Source of the DNA: Flavobacterium notoginsengisoli
GTDB lineage: Bacteria; Bacteroidota; Bacteroidia; Flavobacteriales; Flavobacteriaceae
Length of the DNA stretch: 64,000 nucleotides
Direction of reading: 5' to 3'
Assembly (NCBI RefSeq): GCF_014207905.1
Contig: NZ_JACHLB010000011.1
Coordinates: 1 to 64,000, forward strand
In this document: one piece after another, positions 17,370-26,128 of the stretch
Numbering within the stretch: position 1 is the stretch's first letter
Layout: each line of letters starts with the position of its first letter
Notes under the pieces: generated by a model
The model's input: only the letters and a program-made list of their open reading frames with translations
Told to the model about the DNA's origin: nothing
The model's database searches: none
Translations under genes and position numbers: made by a program

Positions 17370-20300
17370 TTATTCAATTGGTTTAATAATAAATCCGTAG
17401 CTGTATTCGCTTTTTGTTAATAGATACTGTTCATGTGGCGGTGCGCCCCAACTGTTGTCACCTCCTACACCACGCTGCGTTAAGTCTACACAAACTACTA
17501 CTTCGTTTCTTGGAGTGATATCGCTAGAATGAATATTCTTTTTAGAAATTCCTCCATCAAAATCACTCGGATAATTGTTCAAAGTACTTATACCTAAAGG
17601 TTGCAGACCTTTTATTTCCAAGCCATTTCCTTTATTGCTTGACAATTTAAACCAGCGTATATCTGTCTTGTATCCATTTTCTTGTGGGCGTGTATAAGGC
17701 ACATATTGGTCTGCAACTTTACTAGTATAAATTCCTTTGAATGATGCTGTTTTTCTATCTGGATAATTTTCTAATGGACCTCTTCCATAATAATCCAAGT
17801 TTTCTAAGCTATTTTTTAAAGTGAAAATCATTCCGAAACGCGGTAATTCTGGCAACGGATTATTTCCTTTTTTATAAGCAACTTGAATTTCTAAAGATCC
17901 ATCATTTCCTAATCCATACTTAATTGTATAATCAGAAGCAACATCGTTTAATTTTAATTTCGCAACGATATATTTTTTTCCGTTTTCTTCAGTTTGCTGA
18001 AGGCTTTCTAACGAAGTATTTTTTCCTGCCGTTCTCCAAACATTCGTTCTAATCTGCATTTTGTTTCCGATGTCATTATCGGTTGGAGCTCTCCAGAAAT
18101 TTGGCTCTGGATATTGTTTGAAATATTCTTCTCCTTTTAAACTATAGTATGAAATTAATCCTGACGATTTACTGATTTTGACCGTAACATTATCAGAAGT
18201 CAACACAAACTGATCTTTTTCGTCTTGAACTTTTGAAGAACTTGCTTTTTCAGATTTTTCGAAATATTTACCATCTTCAATCACAAATTGTTCTTTTGCA
18301 ATTTCAAAATTGTCAGGTAATAATTCAGAACTTGTTTTGGTGTAAGCAAAAACATTTAATAAATATTCTGTTCCTTCTTTAGATTCTATTTTTGGTAAAT
18401 CAAGCTTAAATTGCTTTTTTGTTTTTGAATCTAAAGCGACACTAAAAGTTCCTTCTTTTATTACTTTTCCATTTTCTAAAACCTCGTATCTAAAGCCATA
18501 TTTATTCAGATTGGTAAATCCAAAATCATTATTAATTTCGATTACACCATTTTTAATATCTACCGCTTTGAACAAAATATCTTGATATACTTTTTTTACT
18601 TCGAATGCTCCTACGTGCGGTGTTCTATCTGGATAAACTAATCCGTTATGTGAGAAATTCTCATCATTCAGATAATTTTGGCTTCCCATATCACCTCCAT
18701 AAGTCCAGTATTTACGACCTACTTCATCAATACCCTCAAAACCTTGATCTACCCAATCCCAGATAAATCCGCCTTGCATATTTTTGCTTCCTCGAATAAT
18801 GTCCCAATATTCTTGAAAATTTCCGCTGCTGTTTCCCATCGCATGCGAATACTCACACATGATGAACGGGCGACTCACTTCTTTTCTTGCCGCATATTCT
18901 TTCATGTATTCAATTGATGGATACATCGGACAAACGATATCAGTATTTTCGTTTTCTTTTGCCTGTTCAAACTGAACCAAGCGCGAATTATCTCTTTTTT
19001 TAATCCATTTGTATGCCTCATGAAATACAGGTCCGTTGGCACTTTCATTACCTAAAGACCAGATAATTACCGATGGAGCGTTTTTATCTCTTTCAACAAG
19101 ACTATAAATTCGATCTAAATGAGCTTCTCTCCATTCTGGAAGATGTCCCGGATTCGTTTTTGGATTCATCCACATTAAAGGCTGTCCTTCCACTCCCATT
19201 CCGTGACTTTCAATATTGGCTTCATCTACCAAAAACAAACCGTATTTATTACAAAGTTTTACCCACAAAATATTGTTCGGATAATGACTGCAACGAACTG
19301 AATTAATATTCAGCTGTTTCATCATTTTAATATCTTTCATCATCGTAGCTTCATCCTGATAATGCCCTGTTTTTGCATTATGTTCATGAATGTTTACGCC
19401 ATGAACCATTAATCGAACTCCGTTTACCAATAATTGCCCGCCTTTCACTTCTACTTTTCTGAATCCGATTTGAGTAGAAACCGTTTCTATAATATCACCT
19501 TTCGTATTTTTCAAGGTTAAAACTAAAGTGTATAAATTTGGTGTTTCACTGCTCCATAATTTAGGACTTGAAACACTTTGAGAAAAATTAACGTTCTGAA
19601 TTTTTGAAGCTTCAAAATTTACATTAAACTCTTTACTGAAAACATTCTTTCCAGAGGCATCAACTAATTTTGCCACTAGCTTCTGATTATTTACAGCCTT
19701 TGATGTCAGATTTTTTAAACTCACATCAACATTTAAACTTCCGTTTTTATATTTCGTATCTAAATCTGGTTTTGCAAAGAAATCAGAAATACGAACATCA
19801 TTTGTACTATATAAATACACATTTCTGTCAATTCCAGAAAGCCTCCACATATCTTGATCTTCTAGATAGGAACCATCACTCCATCTGTACACTTCTACAG
19901 CCAGATTATTTTTTCCAGGTTTTAAATATTTAGAAATATCAAATTCTGCTGGGCTTTTGGTGTTTTCGGTGTAACCGACTTTTTCACCATTCACCCAAAT
20001 ATACATAGCCGATGTTCCTGCTTCAAAATGAAGAAAAACATGTCGGTTTTTCCAATTTTCAGGCAACACAAAATCTTTTTTATAAGACCCAACTGGATTA
20101 TCCCAATGATTAATAAACGGCGGATTTTTCTCAAACGGATACGTAATATTGGTATAAATTGGCACACCATATCCGTTCAATTCCCAATTGGAAGGCACTT
20201 GAAGATCTTTCCAATGAAGAGTGCTAAAATCTGTTTTATAAAAATCTTTCGGACGTTGATCTGGAGTTGGTGACCAAGAAAATTTCCATTTACCATTTAA

Positions 20301-20510
20301 AGAAAAATACCAAGGTGAGTTTTCATATTTATCGATTATCGCAGAATTTTCATCTGCATACGGAAGAAAAGCAGCGCGAGCTGGTTCTCTATTAATTTGA
20401 AAAACTTGAGGATTTTCCCAATCGTTATGGTCTTTTTCCTGAGCCAAAACAATGGTTCCGCAAAGCAGTAATAGGCTTAATAAAAATATTTTGGTTTTGA
20501 TTTTCTGCAT
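17370..20510 (-). CDS. GH2 beta-galactosidase-type enzyme (LacZ-like), secreted
   Basis: This is a full-length five-domain GH2 enzyme of the LacZ type: jelly roll, Ig-like domain, TIM barrel, Ig-like domain and large C-terminal beta-sandwich. Numbered from the ATG at 20510, the acid/base is E489 (SLGNESANG) and the nucleophile is E553 (MCEYSHAMGNS). The signal peptide (MQKIKTKIFLLSLLLLCGTIVLAQ) supports this start over the ATG at 20591. The expected activity is exo-beta-galactosidase in the periplasm, on beta-galactose of galactan, arabinogalactan or a glycolipid head group. It is the second gene of the operon led by myo-inositol oxygenase. Confidence 0.92.
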   Translation of the reverse strand: MQKIKTKIFLLSLLLLCGTIVLAQEKDHNDWENPQVFQINREPARAAFLPYADENSAIIDKYENSPWYFSLNGKWKFSWSPTPDQRPKDFYKTDFSTLHWKDLQVPSNWELNGYGVPIYTNITYPFEKNPPFINHWDNPVGSYKKDFVLPENWKNRHVFLHFEAGTSAMYIWVNGEKVGYTENTKSPAEFDISKYLKPGKNNLAVEVYRWSDGSYLEDQDMWRLSGIDRNVYLYSTNDVRISDFFAKPDLDTKYKNGSLNVDVSLKNLTSKAVNNQKLVAKLVDASGKNVFSKEFNVNFEASKIQNVNFSQSVSSPKLWSSETPNLYTLVLTLKNTKGDIIETVSTQIGFRKVEVKGGQLLVNGVRLMVHGVNIHEHNAKTGHYQDEATMMKDIKMMKQLNINSVRCSHYPNNILWVKLCNKYGLFLVDEANIESHGMGVEGQPLMWMNPKTNPGHLPEWREAHLDRIYSLVERDKNAPSVIIWSLGNESANGPVFHEAYKWIKKRDNSRLVQFEQAKENENTDIVCPMYPSIEYMKEYAARKEVSRPFIMCEYSHAMGNSSGNFQEYWDIIRGSKNMQGGFIWDWVDQGFEGIDEVGRKYWTYGGDMGSQNYLNDENFSHNGLVYPDRTPHVGAFEVKKVYQDILFKAVDIKNGVIEINNDFGFTNLNKYGFRYEVLENGKVIKEGTFSVALDSKTKKQFKLDLPKIESKEGTEYLLNVFAYTKTSSELLPDNFEIAKEQFVIEDGKYFEKSEKASSSKVQDEKDQFVLTSDNVTVKISKSSGLISYYSLKGEEYFKQYPEPNFWRAPTDNDIGNKMQIRTNVWRTAGKNTSLESLQQTEENGKKYIVAKLKLNDVASDYTIKYGLGNDGSLEIQVAYKKGNNPLPELPRFGMIFTLKNSLENLDYYGRGPLENYPDRKTASFKGIYTSKVADQYVPYTRPQENGYKTDIRWFKLSSNKGNGLEIKGLQPLGISTLNNYPSDFDGGISKKNIHSSDITPRNEVVVCVDLTQRGVGGDNSWGAPPHEQYLLTKSEYSYGFIIKPIE

Positions 20511-20546
20511 TATTTTGGTTTTAGATAGCTGGCAGTTATTTTTTTT

Positions 20547-20681
20547 AACACATAGAAACATAGTTTTTCTTTGTACAAAAAGGCATTTCATTTATTACAA
20601 AAAACATAGCTATGTGTGGAAAACTAGTTTCTTTTAATTAGTACTCTTAAATTCAAATAAAAATCTATGTTTCTATGTGTT
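20547..20681. repeat. Palindromic repeat, ACACATAGAAACATAG family, copy 1
   Basis: A perfect 17-bp inverted repeat, AACACATAGAAACATAG (20547-20563) and its complement (20665-20681), encloses a core with AACATAGCTATG and AAACTAGTTTC. A second copy of the same size and organisation lies at 29207-29338. It fills the gap between myo-inositol oxygenase and GH2 and overlaps the rejected N-terminal extension of GH2. Confidence 0.8.
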
Positions 20682-20692
20682 TATGTAAACTT

Positions 20693-21580
20693 TTAAAACT
20701 TCAATTTCTCTGGCAAATATTTAGCAACTAATTCTTTATAATAAGGAAGCAAAGCTTTTACATCTGGCTTAACTGGCGCTTTTGTATACAAATCATACGG
20801 ATTGAACTTTCTTACCCAGTCAAACATTTCAATGTCTTTTTCATTCATTAAATGCGAATAAGCATTTTCTTTATGCTGAGAATAAAAAGAATGGTAACGA
20901 ATCATATATAAAGCTGGATCTGGAAGATAATCTTTCATAATCTGATACAGATATTCGTCGTGACCCCAACTCATTTTTACATTTTCTAATCCGCAGTTTT
21001 CTGTGTAGACACCAAATTTGGTATTGAATCTTTCGTCTGTGTAATCTGGATTTTCTTTGAAAAATTCAGAATAAACAATTTTATCCGAATACGCACAACC
21101 GACAGGAAATGTATCTCCAACAACTGCCCATTGTGGTTCTCCAAACAAACATAAAACTTTACCTAAATCATGAATAAAACCTGTCAGTACAAACCAATCT
21201 GGATGACCGTCGGCACGAATGGCTTCCGAAGTTTGCAAAAGGTGTTGTGTCTGATCTAAGTCAATATCTGGGTCGCTGTCGTCTACAAGCGTGTTTAAAA
21301 ACTCAACAGCTTCCCAGATTGACATTTCTTTTCTATTAAATTGCAGAAAATCTTGTTCTTTACTGCATACGAAGTCATAAGTTTGATAGGTGTGGTTAAT
21401 CCTGTAAAACTCTTTAACTGTTTCTACTCTTTCCGAATCGACATAATTTCTGAACTCTTCTTTCTGCTTTTCTTTTACTTCTTCATTTTCTTCAGAAGGA
21501 TCAGGATATCGCATTAACAAATCATCTTCCCACTCATCTAAATTATTCAACGGATTGTCTGTGTCTATATGCTTTTTCAT
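20693..21580 (-). CDS. Myo-inositol oxygenase (MIOX)
   Basis: The enzyme uses oxygen and a mixed-valent di-iron centre to cleave myo-inositol to D-glucuronate in the cytoplasm. All six metal ligands of the animal enzyme can be placed: H113 (QHLLQTSEAIR), H137 and D138 (IHDLGK), H207 (WGHDEY), H230 (RYHSFY) and D263 (PYDLYTK). The length of 295 is normal for the family. There is no signal peptide. It is the first gene of a co-directional series that continues to position 328, and it has its own promoter with the operator shared with SusC. The product D-glucuronate can join the uronate pathway used for pectin. An inositol oxygenase in a SusC/D-type glycan locus is unusual. Confidence 0.95.
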   Translation of the reverse strand: MKKHIDTDNPLNNLDEWEDDLLMRYPDPSEENEEVKEKQKEEFRNYVDSERVETVKEFYRINHTYQTYDFVCSKEQDFLQFNRKEMSIWEAVEFLNTLVDDSDPDIDLDQTQHLLQTSEAIRADGHPDWFVLTGFIHDLGKVLCLFGEPQWAVVGDTFPVGCAYSDKIVYSEFFKENPDYTDERFNTKFGVYTENCGLENVKMSWGHDEYLYQIMKDYLPDPALYMIRYHSFYSQHKENAYSHLMNEKDIEMFDWVRKFNPYDLYTKAPVKPDVKALLPYYKELVAKYLPEKLKF

Positions 21581-21607
21581 AATGATAAATAGTTAATAGT
21601 TATAAGA

Positions 21608-21662
21608 CAAAAATAGAATTACATATACGTTTCAAAATGGATTAATACATCAAAAACATGGA
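21608..21662 (-). promoter_or_regulatory. Promoter and putative HTCS operator of the myo-inositol oxygenase operon
   Basis: On the coding strand the region reads GAAATTATCCATG...AATCCATTTTG...TATTTTTGTC. The two TCCAT half-sites (21658-21662 and 21637-21641) are 21 bp apart. A -33 TTG (21633-21635), then 17 bp, then a perfect TAnnTTTG box (21608-21615) match the known Flavobacterium consensus. The start codon is 28 bp downstream of the box. The distal 16 bp, read on the plus strand as AAACATGGATAATTTC, are identical to those upstream of SusC. Confidence 0.75.
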
Positions 21663-21714
21663 TAATTTCGAATATCGTAAGATTTTTACCTTAAAAACGG
21701 AATAAAAAAGCTTT

Positions 21715-21824
21715 TTTTGTCATTTCGACCGAAGGGAGAAATCACATTAGAATTTTCACAAAGTTAATCACCAATCTTTGTCGATTCTCGAGTGTGATTT
21801 CTCCCTTCGGTCGAAATGACAAAA
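21715..21824. repeat. Long palindromic repeat (GTCATTTCGACCGAAGG family)
   Basis: TTTTGTCATTTCGACCGAAG (from 21715, arm about 33 bp) is inverted nearly perfectly by the arm ending CTTCGGTCGAAATGACAAAA (21824). This kind of palindrome appears widely in flavobacterial intergenic DNA (from memory). It is the first of three stacked palindromes in the 461-bp gap between the HTCS gene and myo-inositol oxygenase. Confidence 0.8.
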
Positions 21825-21835
21825 CAGTGTATGTA

Positions 21836-21944
21836 AAACATAGCCCGTGGTTTCAAACACGGGGACATGATGGAAAAATACAGCAGAAAAATTAGATTGT
21901 CGACAATCTTTGCGATCCCGTGGTTGAAACCACGGGCTATGTTT
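21836..21944. repeat. Long palindromic repeat (CATAGCCCGTGGTTTCAA family)
   Basis: A perfect 21-bp inverted repeat: the arm starting AAACATAGCCCGTGGTTTCA (21836-21856) and its complement (21924-21944). The interior holds a second copy of a CCGTG motif and an ATTGTCGACAAT palindrome. Confidence 0.8.
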
Positions 21945-21962
21945 ACTAAAAACGTAAAAAAT

Positions 21963-21991
21963 CTTTGTCAAAGTTTTAAACTTTGACAAAG
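21963..21991. repeat. Short perfect palindrome after the HTCS gene
   Basis: CTTTGTCAAAGTTT (21963-21976) and AAACTTTGACAAAG (21978-21991) are perfect 14-bp arms around one base. It lies 51 bp past the HTCS stop codon and may end or stabilise that transcript, but it has no T-run on the minus strand. Confidence 0.65.
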
Positions 21992-22041
21992 ACTAATCTC
22001 ATATAAATTCGCGAAAATTAGTGCAATTCGTGGCAAAAAAA

Positions 22042-25000
22042 CTAATTAATCAGTTTACTTGGTGGGAAACCAAACTGTTTTTTAAAGCATCGGCTAAAAT
22101 ATAACGGATCATTAAACCCAACTAAATTGGTTACTTCAGAAACATTGTATTTCTTCGTTTTGAGCAATTCAGCCGATTTTTTCAAACGGATTGTTCTAAT
22201 GAATTCGTTCGGAGCCAAATCTGTCAATTCTTTGATTTTTCTGTATAATTTAGAAGAACTTACTCCCAATTTATCGCATAAAAAATCTGTAGAAAGATCT
22301 ACTTCGCTCAAATTATCATTAATCAGATTGGTGATTTTCTCCATAAATTCCTCATCAATAGGCGAATGTGTCAGCATACTAATTTTACTTTCAACTTCTC
22401 CAGAGAACTTTTGTTTGAGCTCTAATCGTGATTTGATAATATTTTCAATAACCGTTTTTAATAATAAAGGTTCAAAAGGTTTTGCCAAATAGCCATCTGC
22501 GCCCATTTCATAACCTTTGACTTTGTCATTATTCTCACCAAGTGCTGTTAACATAACAACCGGAATATGACTGATAAACTCATCATTTTTAAGTTCATGA
22601 ACAAATTCTAAGCCATCCATAACCGGCATCATAACATCGGCAACACAAAGAATTGGTTTGATTTGACGGCAGATTCTCAGACCTTCTTCTCCATTTTCTG
22701 CATCATAAACTTTGTAATAATCAGACAGATAATCAACTAAATATTTTCTAAGTTCGCTATTATCCTCAATAACCAATATTTTTTCTTTCATATCGGTATT
22801 CTGAATAATTTTCTTAGCTGCTTTTTCTGGAATAAGCATACTTAAATTATCATTTTTCAGAGCATATTCGAACACTTCTTTATGTTCATAAGCAGAACGG
22901 TCAATCGGAATTTCAACTCTAAAAGTACTTCCTTTTCCTGCAATACTTTCTACAGAAATAGTTCCTTTATGAATTGCAACCAATGATTTTACCAATGATA
23001 AACCAATTCCAGATCCAGTATTATTGTCTTTACTATTTGAAGCCTGATAAAAACGTTTGAAGATTTTATCCATACTTTTTAACGGAATACCAATTCCATC
23101 ATCCGTTACTTCAATCACTAAGACATCTTCAACAGTATCTTTCAATCTAATAAACAAATCGACATTACCATTTTTATTGGTAAACTTTAAAGCATTGGAT
23201 AAAAGATTATAAAGAATTTTATCGTATTTGTCATTATCCAACCAACCGTTTATTTCATCATCTTCAACAATAAAATTGAGCTTAATCTTTTTGTTGTAAG
23301 CCATTTCTTTAAACGAATCGAAAATATTTTTAGAATACGATAAAACATCGGTTTTAGTCACTTTTAGTTTCAACTCGCCCGATTGTGCTTTTCTAAAATC
23401 TAATACCTGATTTACTAGATTTAATAATCTACTGGCATTTTGATATATTAAATTGTATCTGCTTTTCTCGTAATCTGTTGCATGGCTATTTTCGTCTAAT
23501 AACTGTTTTGCTGGACCTAAAATAAGCGTTAATGGTGTTCTTAATTCGTGTGAAATATTAGTAAAGAAACGTAGTTTTTCATTGTTTAATTTAACATCGT
23601 GCTCTCTATTAACTTTCTCTGTAAGAAGCTCTTGTTTCAAACGAATACGGTTTTTTATTTCTTTTCTAATGAAGTAGAAAATTCCAAACAAAAGAGCAAA
23701 AAACAATAAAAATGAAGTTGGAGTTAACCAAAATGGAGGCAGAATTTTTATCTTATAAGAAACCGTTTTACTCCAATATCCGTCACTATTGCTTGATCTG
23801 ATTTTAAATGTATAATTTCCTGGATAAAGGTTTGTGTACTGAACAATTCTAGAAGTACTATTGGCTGTAATCCAATGTTTATCAAAACCTTCCAGCATGT
23901 ATTGAAACTTATTCAATTTTTCATTTGCGAAAGATGGAGCCGAGAACTGAATTGAAAAGTTGCGATTTTTATGTGTTAATTCAATTTCTTTTCCATAATT
24001 CAAATCTGTTGAAAGCGGAATTTCTCCATTGATTTCCATTTCTGGAAAAACTTCTTCGTTCTGAATTTTAAACTCAGAAATCACAGGCAATGGCGACCAA
24101 TTATTTCTTTTCATTGCTGGAGGCGAAAAAGAGATAATTCCGTTCTTACCTCCTAGAAAAATATTAGAATTATTAAAATAGAAGAAACCGCTCGAGCTAA
24201 AAACGTCTAATCTGTTTCCGCTATTAACATGATAAATGCTAATGTCTTTCAAATTTGACTTAACAAAAGCAATATTATTATTGTTGATATTCAGCCAAAG
24301 ATTTCCGTTTGCATCAGACAAAATATCGGTAATCCATTTTCCAGAAAGTTCTTTTAGATTTTTAACGGGGTCAAATTCATTCTTTTTCGGATTGTACAAA
24401 CACAATCCAAAACGTGTTGAAGCCCAAATTTTACCTTTAACATCTACTAAAACATCACTCACATTTTCATCGTGAGGCACTCCTTTTTCTTTTATAAAAA
24501 GTGACGAATAAGTCTCTATTTTTCCTGAAGCAATATTGTATTTTACGACTCCTGTTTCGGTCGCAAACCAAACATTATTTTTAGCATCTCTTTCGATAGC
24601 ATTGATCTGAAAACCAGGTAAAAGTTCACTTGAAGTCTGTACTTGCAATGTTTTCGTATTTAAAATAACGGCACCTTCACCAAAAGAACCAACAATCATC
24701 AAATCATTTCCAATTTTACTGAAAGCAAAAACTGGAGATTTTTCAAATCCAACTTTGATTTCTCTTGAAGAATTTGTGCTGTAATTATAGACCAAAACAT
24801 TTCCATCCCAAAGACCGCAATAAAAAATTCTTCCATCATCAGAATAAATACTCGCAATATCTTTTCCAGTATTATGCAACGGAGTTGAACCTTTTGTATT
24901 AGAAATAAAAAGTCCGTTATGATAAGTCGCAACAATTATTTTTTCATCGTAGGTTTTGGCAAAACCTCTAATTCGAGGCGCTTGATTGCCAATAGAACGC

Positions 25001-26076
25001 GAAATATCTTTGTTTAAAGTAAACTGATTTTCGAACGGATCGTATTTATCCAATCCATCTTCTGTACCAATCCATAAAACCCCAGATTTATCAAAATAAA
25101 GTGAAGAAATTAAGTTATCGACAAGCGAAGTATCATCAGATAAAATAGAATAATACCATTTGTAATTTCCTTTCTGAATGTCTTCTAATTGATCACAAAC
25201 CAATAATCCGCCCAAAGTTCCAACCCAATATTTACCGTCTGGAGCACGTGCAACCGATAAGAAATATGGACCTAAAGCTCCTCTAACCTGTTTATTTTCA
25301 ACATATAAATTAACAAATTGATTGCTTGCTTTATCTAGTTTGTACAGGCCTTCACGAGTTCCTACGAAAATATCTTGTTTGGCATCTTCATAAATAAAAT
25401 TGATGTACGGATTTTTTACATTTGAATTCGGAACAGAAAGTGTATAATTGTTGATTCTAACAATCGCTCCTTTTGCATCCATCGTAATTTTTGCAACACC
25501 CGATTTCTCGTAACTTCCAATCCAGACATTTCCTTTTTTATCTTCAAAAATCTCTTTTACGTACTCAAATCCTTTCAACGGAATTTTTTCGAATCGGTTT
25601 TCTTTCAAAAAGAATAAATAAATTCCCTTTGTTTTTGTACCAACCCAAACTCTTTTAAATTTATCTACATAAACCGCACGAACTTCATCATCTGGCAAAC
25701 TGTTTGGATCTTCTTTTTTATGAAAAAAAGTAGTAAAAACATGCGTATCCATTTTAAAAAGAGTCAGACCTTTTCTTGTACCGATCCACAAATGGTTAGA
25801 ATCTTCATCTAGTTCTAAAGCAGTAATATCATCATTGTATAGCTTATTTTTCCCAGGAGTAGAACTCATGTAATTTTTGAACTGATAACCGTCAAAACGA
25901 TTTAATCCAGAGAATGTTCCAAACCACATGAAACCTTTTTTATCCTGTACAATATGGCGTACCGAATTATGAGACAATCCGTTATTGTCATTATAATGCG
26001 CAAATTTTATATTCTGTGAATAAGAACTACAAAAAGCAACAAACAATAAGTATAGTAAAAGGAATTTTGGTCTCAT
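22042..26076 (-). CDS. Hybrid two-component system sensor-regulator (HTCS)
   Basis: This one-protein sensor, kinase and transcription factor is typical of Bacteroidetes glycan loci. The order is signal peptide (1-21), periplasmic reg_prop beta-propeller repeats (about 30-690, with many WIGT/VWIGT strands), Y_Y_Y domain (about 700-775), a transmembrane helix (about 780-803), HisKA with H843 (NISHELRTP), HATPase_c (GSGIGLSLVK), receiver with phospho-acceptor D1147 (CVADVMMP), and a C-terminal AraC-type helix-turn-helix (about 1250-1344, FNDPLYFSRCFKKQFG). All parts are intact. HTCS proteins bind an oligosaccharide in the periplasm and activate nearby operons. The direct-repeat operator before SusC, GH89 and myo-inositol oxygenase is its most likely target. 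Confidence 0.95.
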   Translation of the reverse strand: MRPKFLLLYLLFVAFCSSYSQNIKFAHYNDNNGLSHNSVRHIVQDKKGFMWFGTFSGLNRFDGYQFKNYMSSTPGKNKLYNDDITALELDEDSNHLWIGTRKGLTLFKMDTHVFTTFFHKKEDPNSLPDDEVRAVYVDKFKRVWVGTKTKGIYLFFLKENRFEKIPLKGFEYVKEIFEDKKGNVWIGSYEKSGVAKITMDAKGAIVRINNYTLSVPNSNVKNPYINFIYEDAKQDIFVGTREGLYKLDKASNQFVNLYVENKQVRGALGPYFLSVARAPDGKYWVGTLGGLLVCDQLEDIQKGNYKWYYSILSDDTSLVDNLISSLYFDKSGVLWIGTEDGLDKYDPFENQFTLNKDISRSIGNQAPRIRGFAKTYDEKIIVATYHNGLFISNTKGSTPLHNTGKDIASIYSDDGRIFYCGLWDGNVLVYNYSTNSSREIKVGFEKSPVFAFSKIGNDLMIVGSFGEGAVILNTKTLQVQTSSELLPGFQINAIERDAKNNVWFATETGVVKYNIASGKIETYSSLFIKEKGVPHDENVSDVLVDVKGKIWASTRFGLCLYNPKKNEFDPVKNLKELSGKWITDILSDANGNLWLNINNNNIAFVKSNLKDISIYHVNSGNRLDVFSSSGFFYFNNSNIFLGGKNGIISFSPPAMKRNNWSPLPVISEFKIQNEEVFPEMEINGEIPLSTDLNYGKEIELTHKNRNFSIQFSAPSFANEKLNKFQYMLEGFDKHWITANSTSRIVQYTNLYPGNYTFKIRSSNSDGYWSKTVSYKIKILPPFWLTPTSFLLFFALLFGIFYFIRKEIKNRIRLKQELLTEKVNREHDVKLNNEKLRFFTNISHELRTPLTLILGPAKQLLDENSHATDYEKSRYNLIYQNASRLLNLVNQVLDFRKAQSGELKLKVTKTDVLSYSKNIFDSFKEMAYNKKIKLNFIVEDDEINGWLDNDKYDKILYNLLSNALKFTNKNGNVDLFIRLKDTVEDVLVIEVTDDGIGIPLKSMDKIFKRFYQASNSKDNNTGSGIGLSLVKSLVAIHKGTISVESIAGKGSTFRVEIPIDRSAYEHKEVFEYALKNDNLSMLIPEKAAKKIIQNTDMKEKILVIEDNSELRKYLVDYLSDYYKVYDAENGEEGLRICRQIKPILCVADVMMPVMDGLEFVHELKNDEFISHIPVVMLTALGENNDKVKGYEMGADGYLAKPFEPLLLKTVIENIIKSRLELKQKFSGEVESKISMLTHSPIDEEFMEKITNLINDNLSEVDLSTDFLCDKLGVSSSKLYRKIKELTDLAPNEFIRTIRLKKSAELLKTKKYNVSEVTNLVGFNDPLYFSRCFKKQFGFPPSKLIN

Positions 26077-26128
26077 GGAAATAAATTATAACTGCAATTT
26101 AAACTTTTTGATTTAATAAATACCGAAA

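Noticed and set aside
20511..20591. N-terminal extension of the GH2 gene
   Set aside because: It overlaps a palindromic repeat and precedes a perfect signal peptide starting at 20510.
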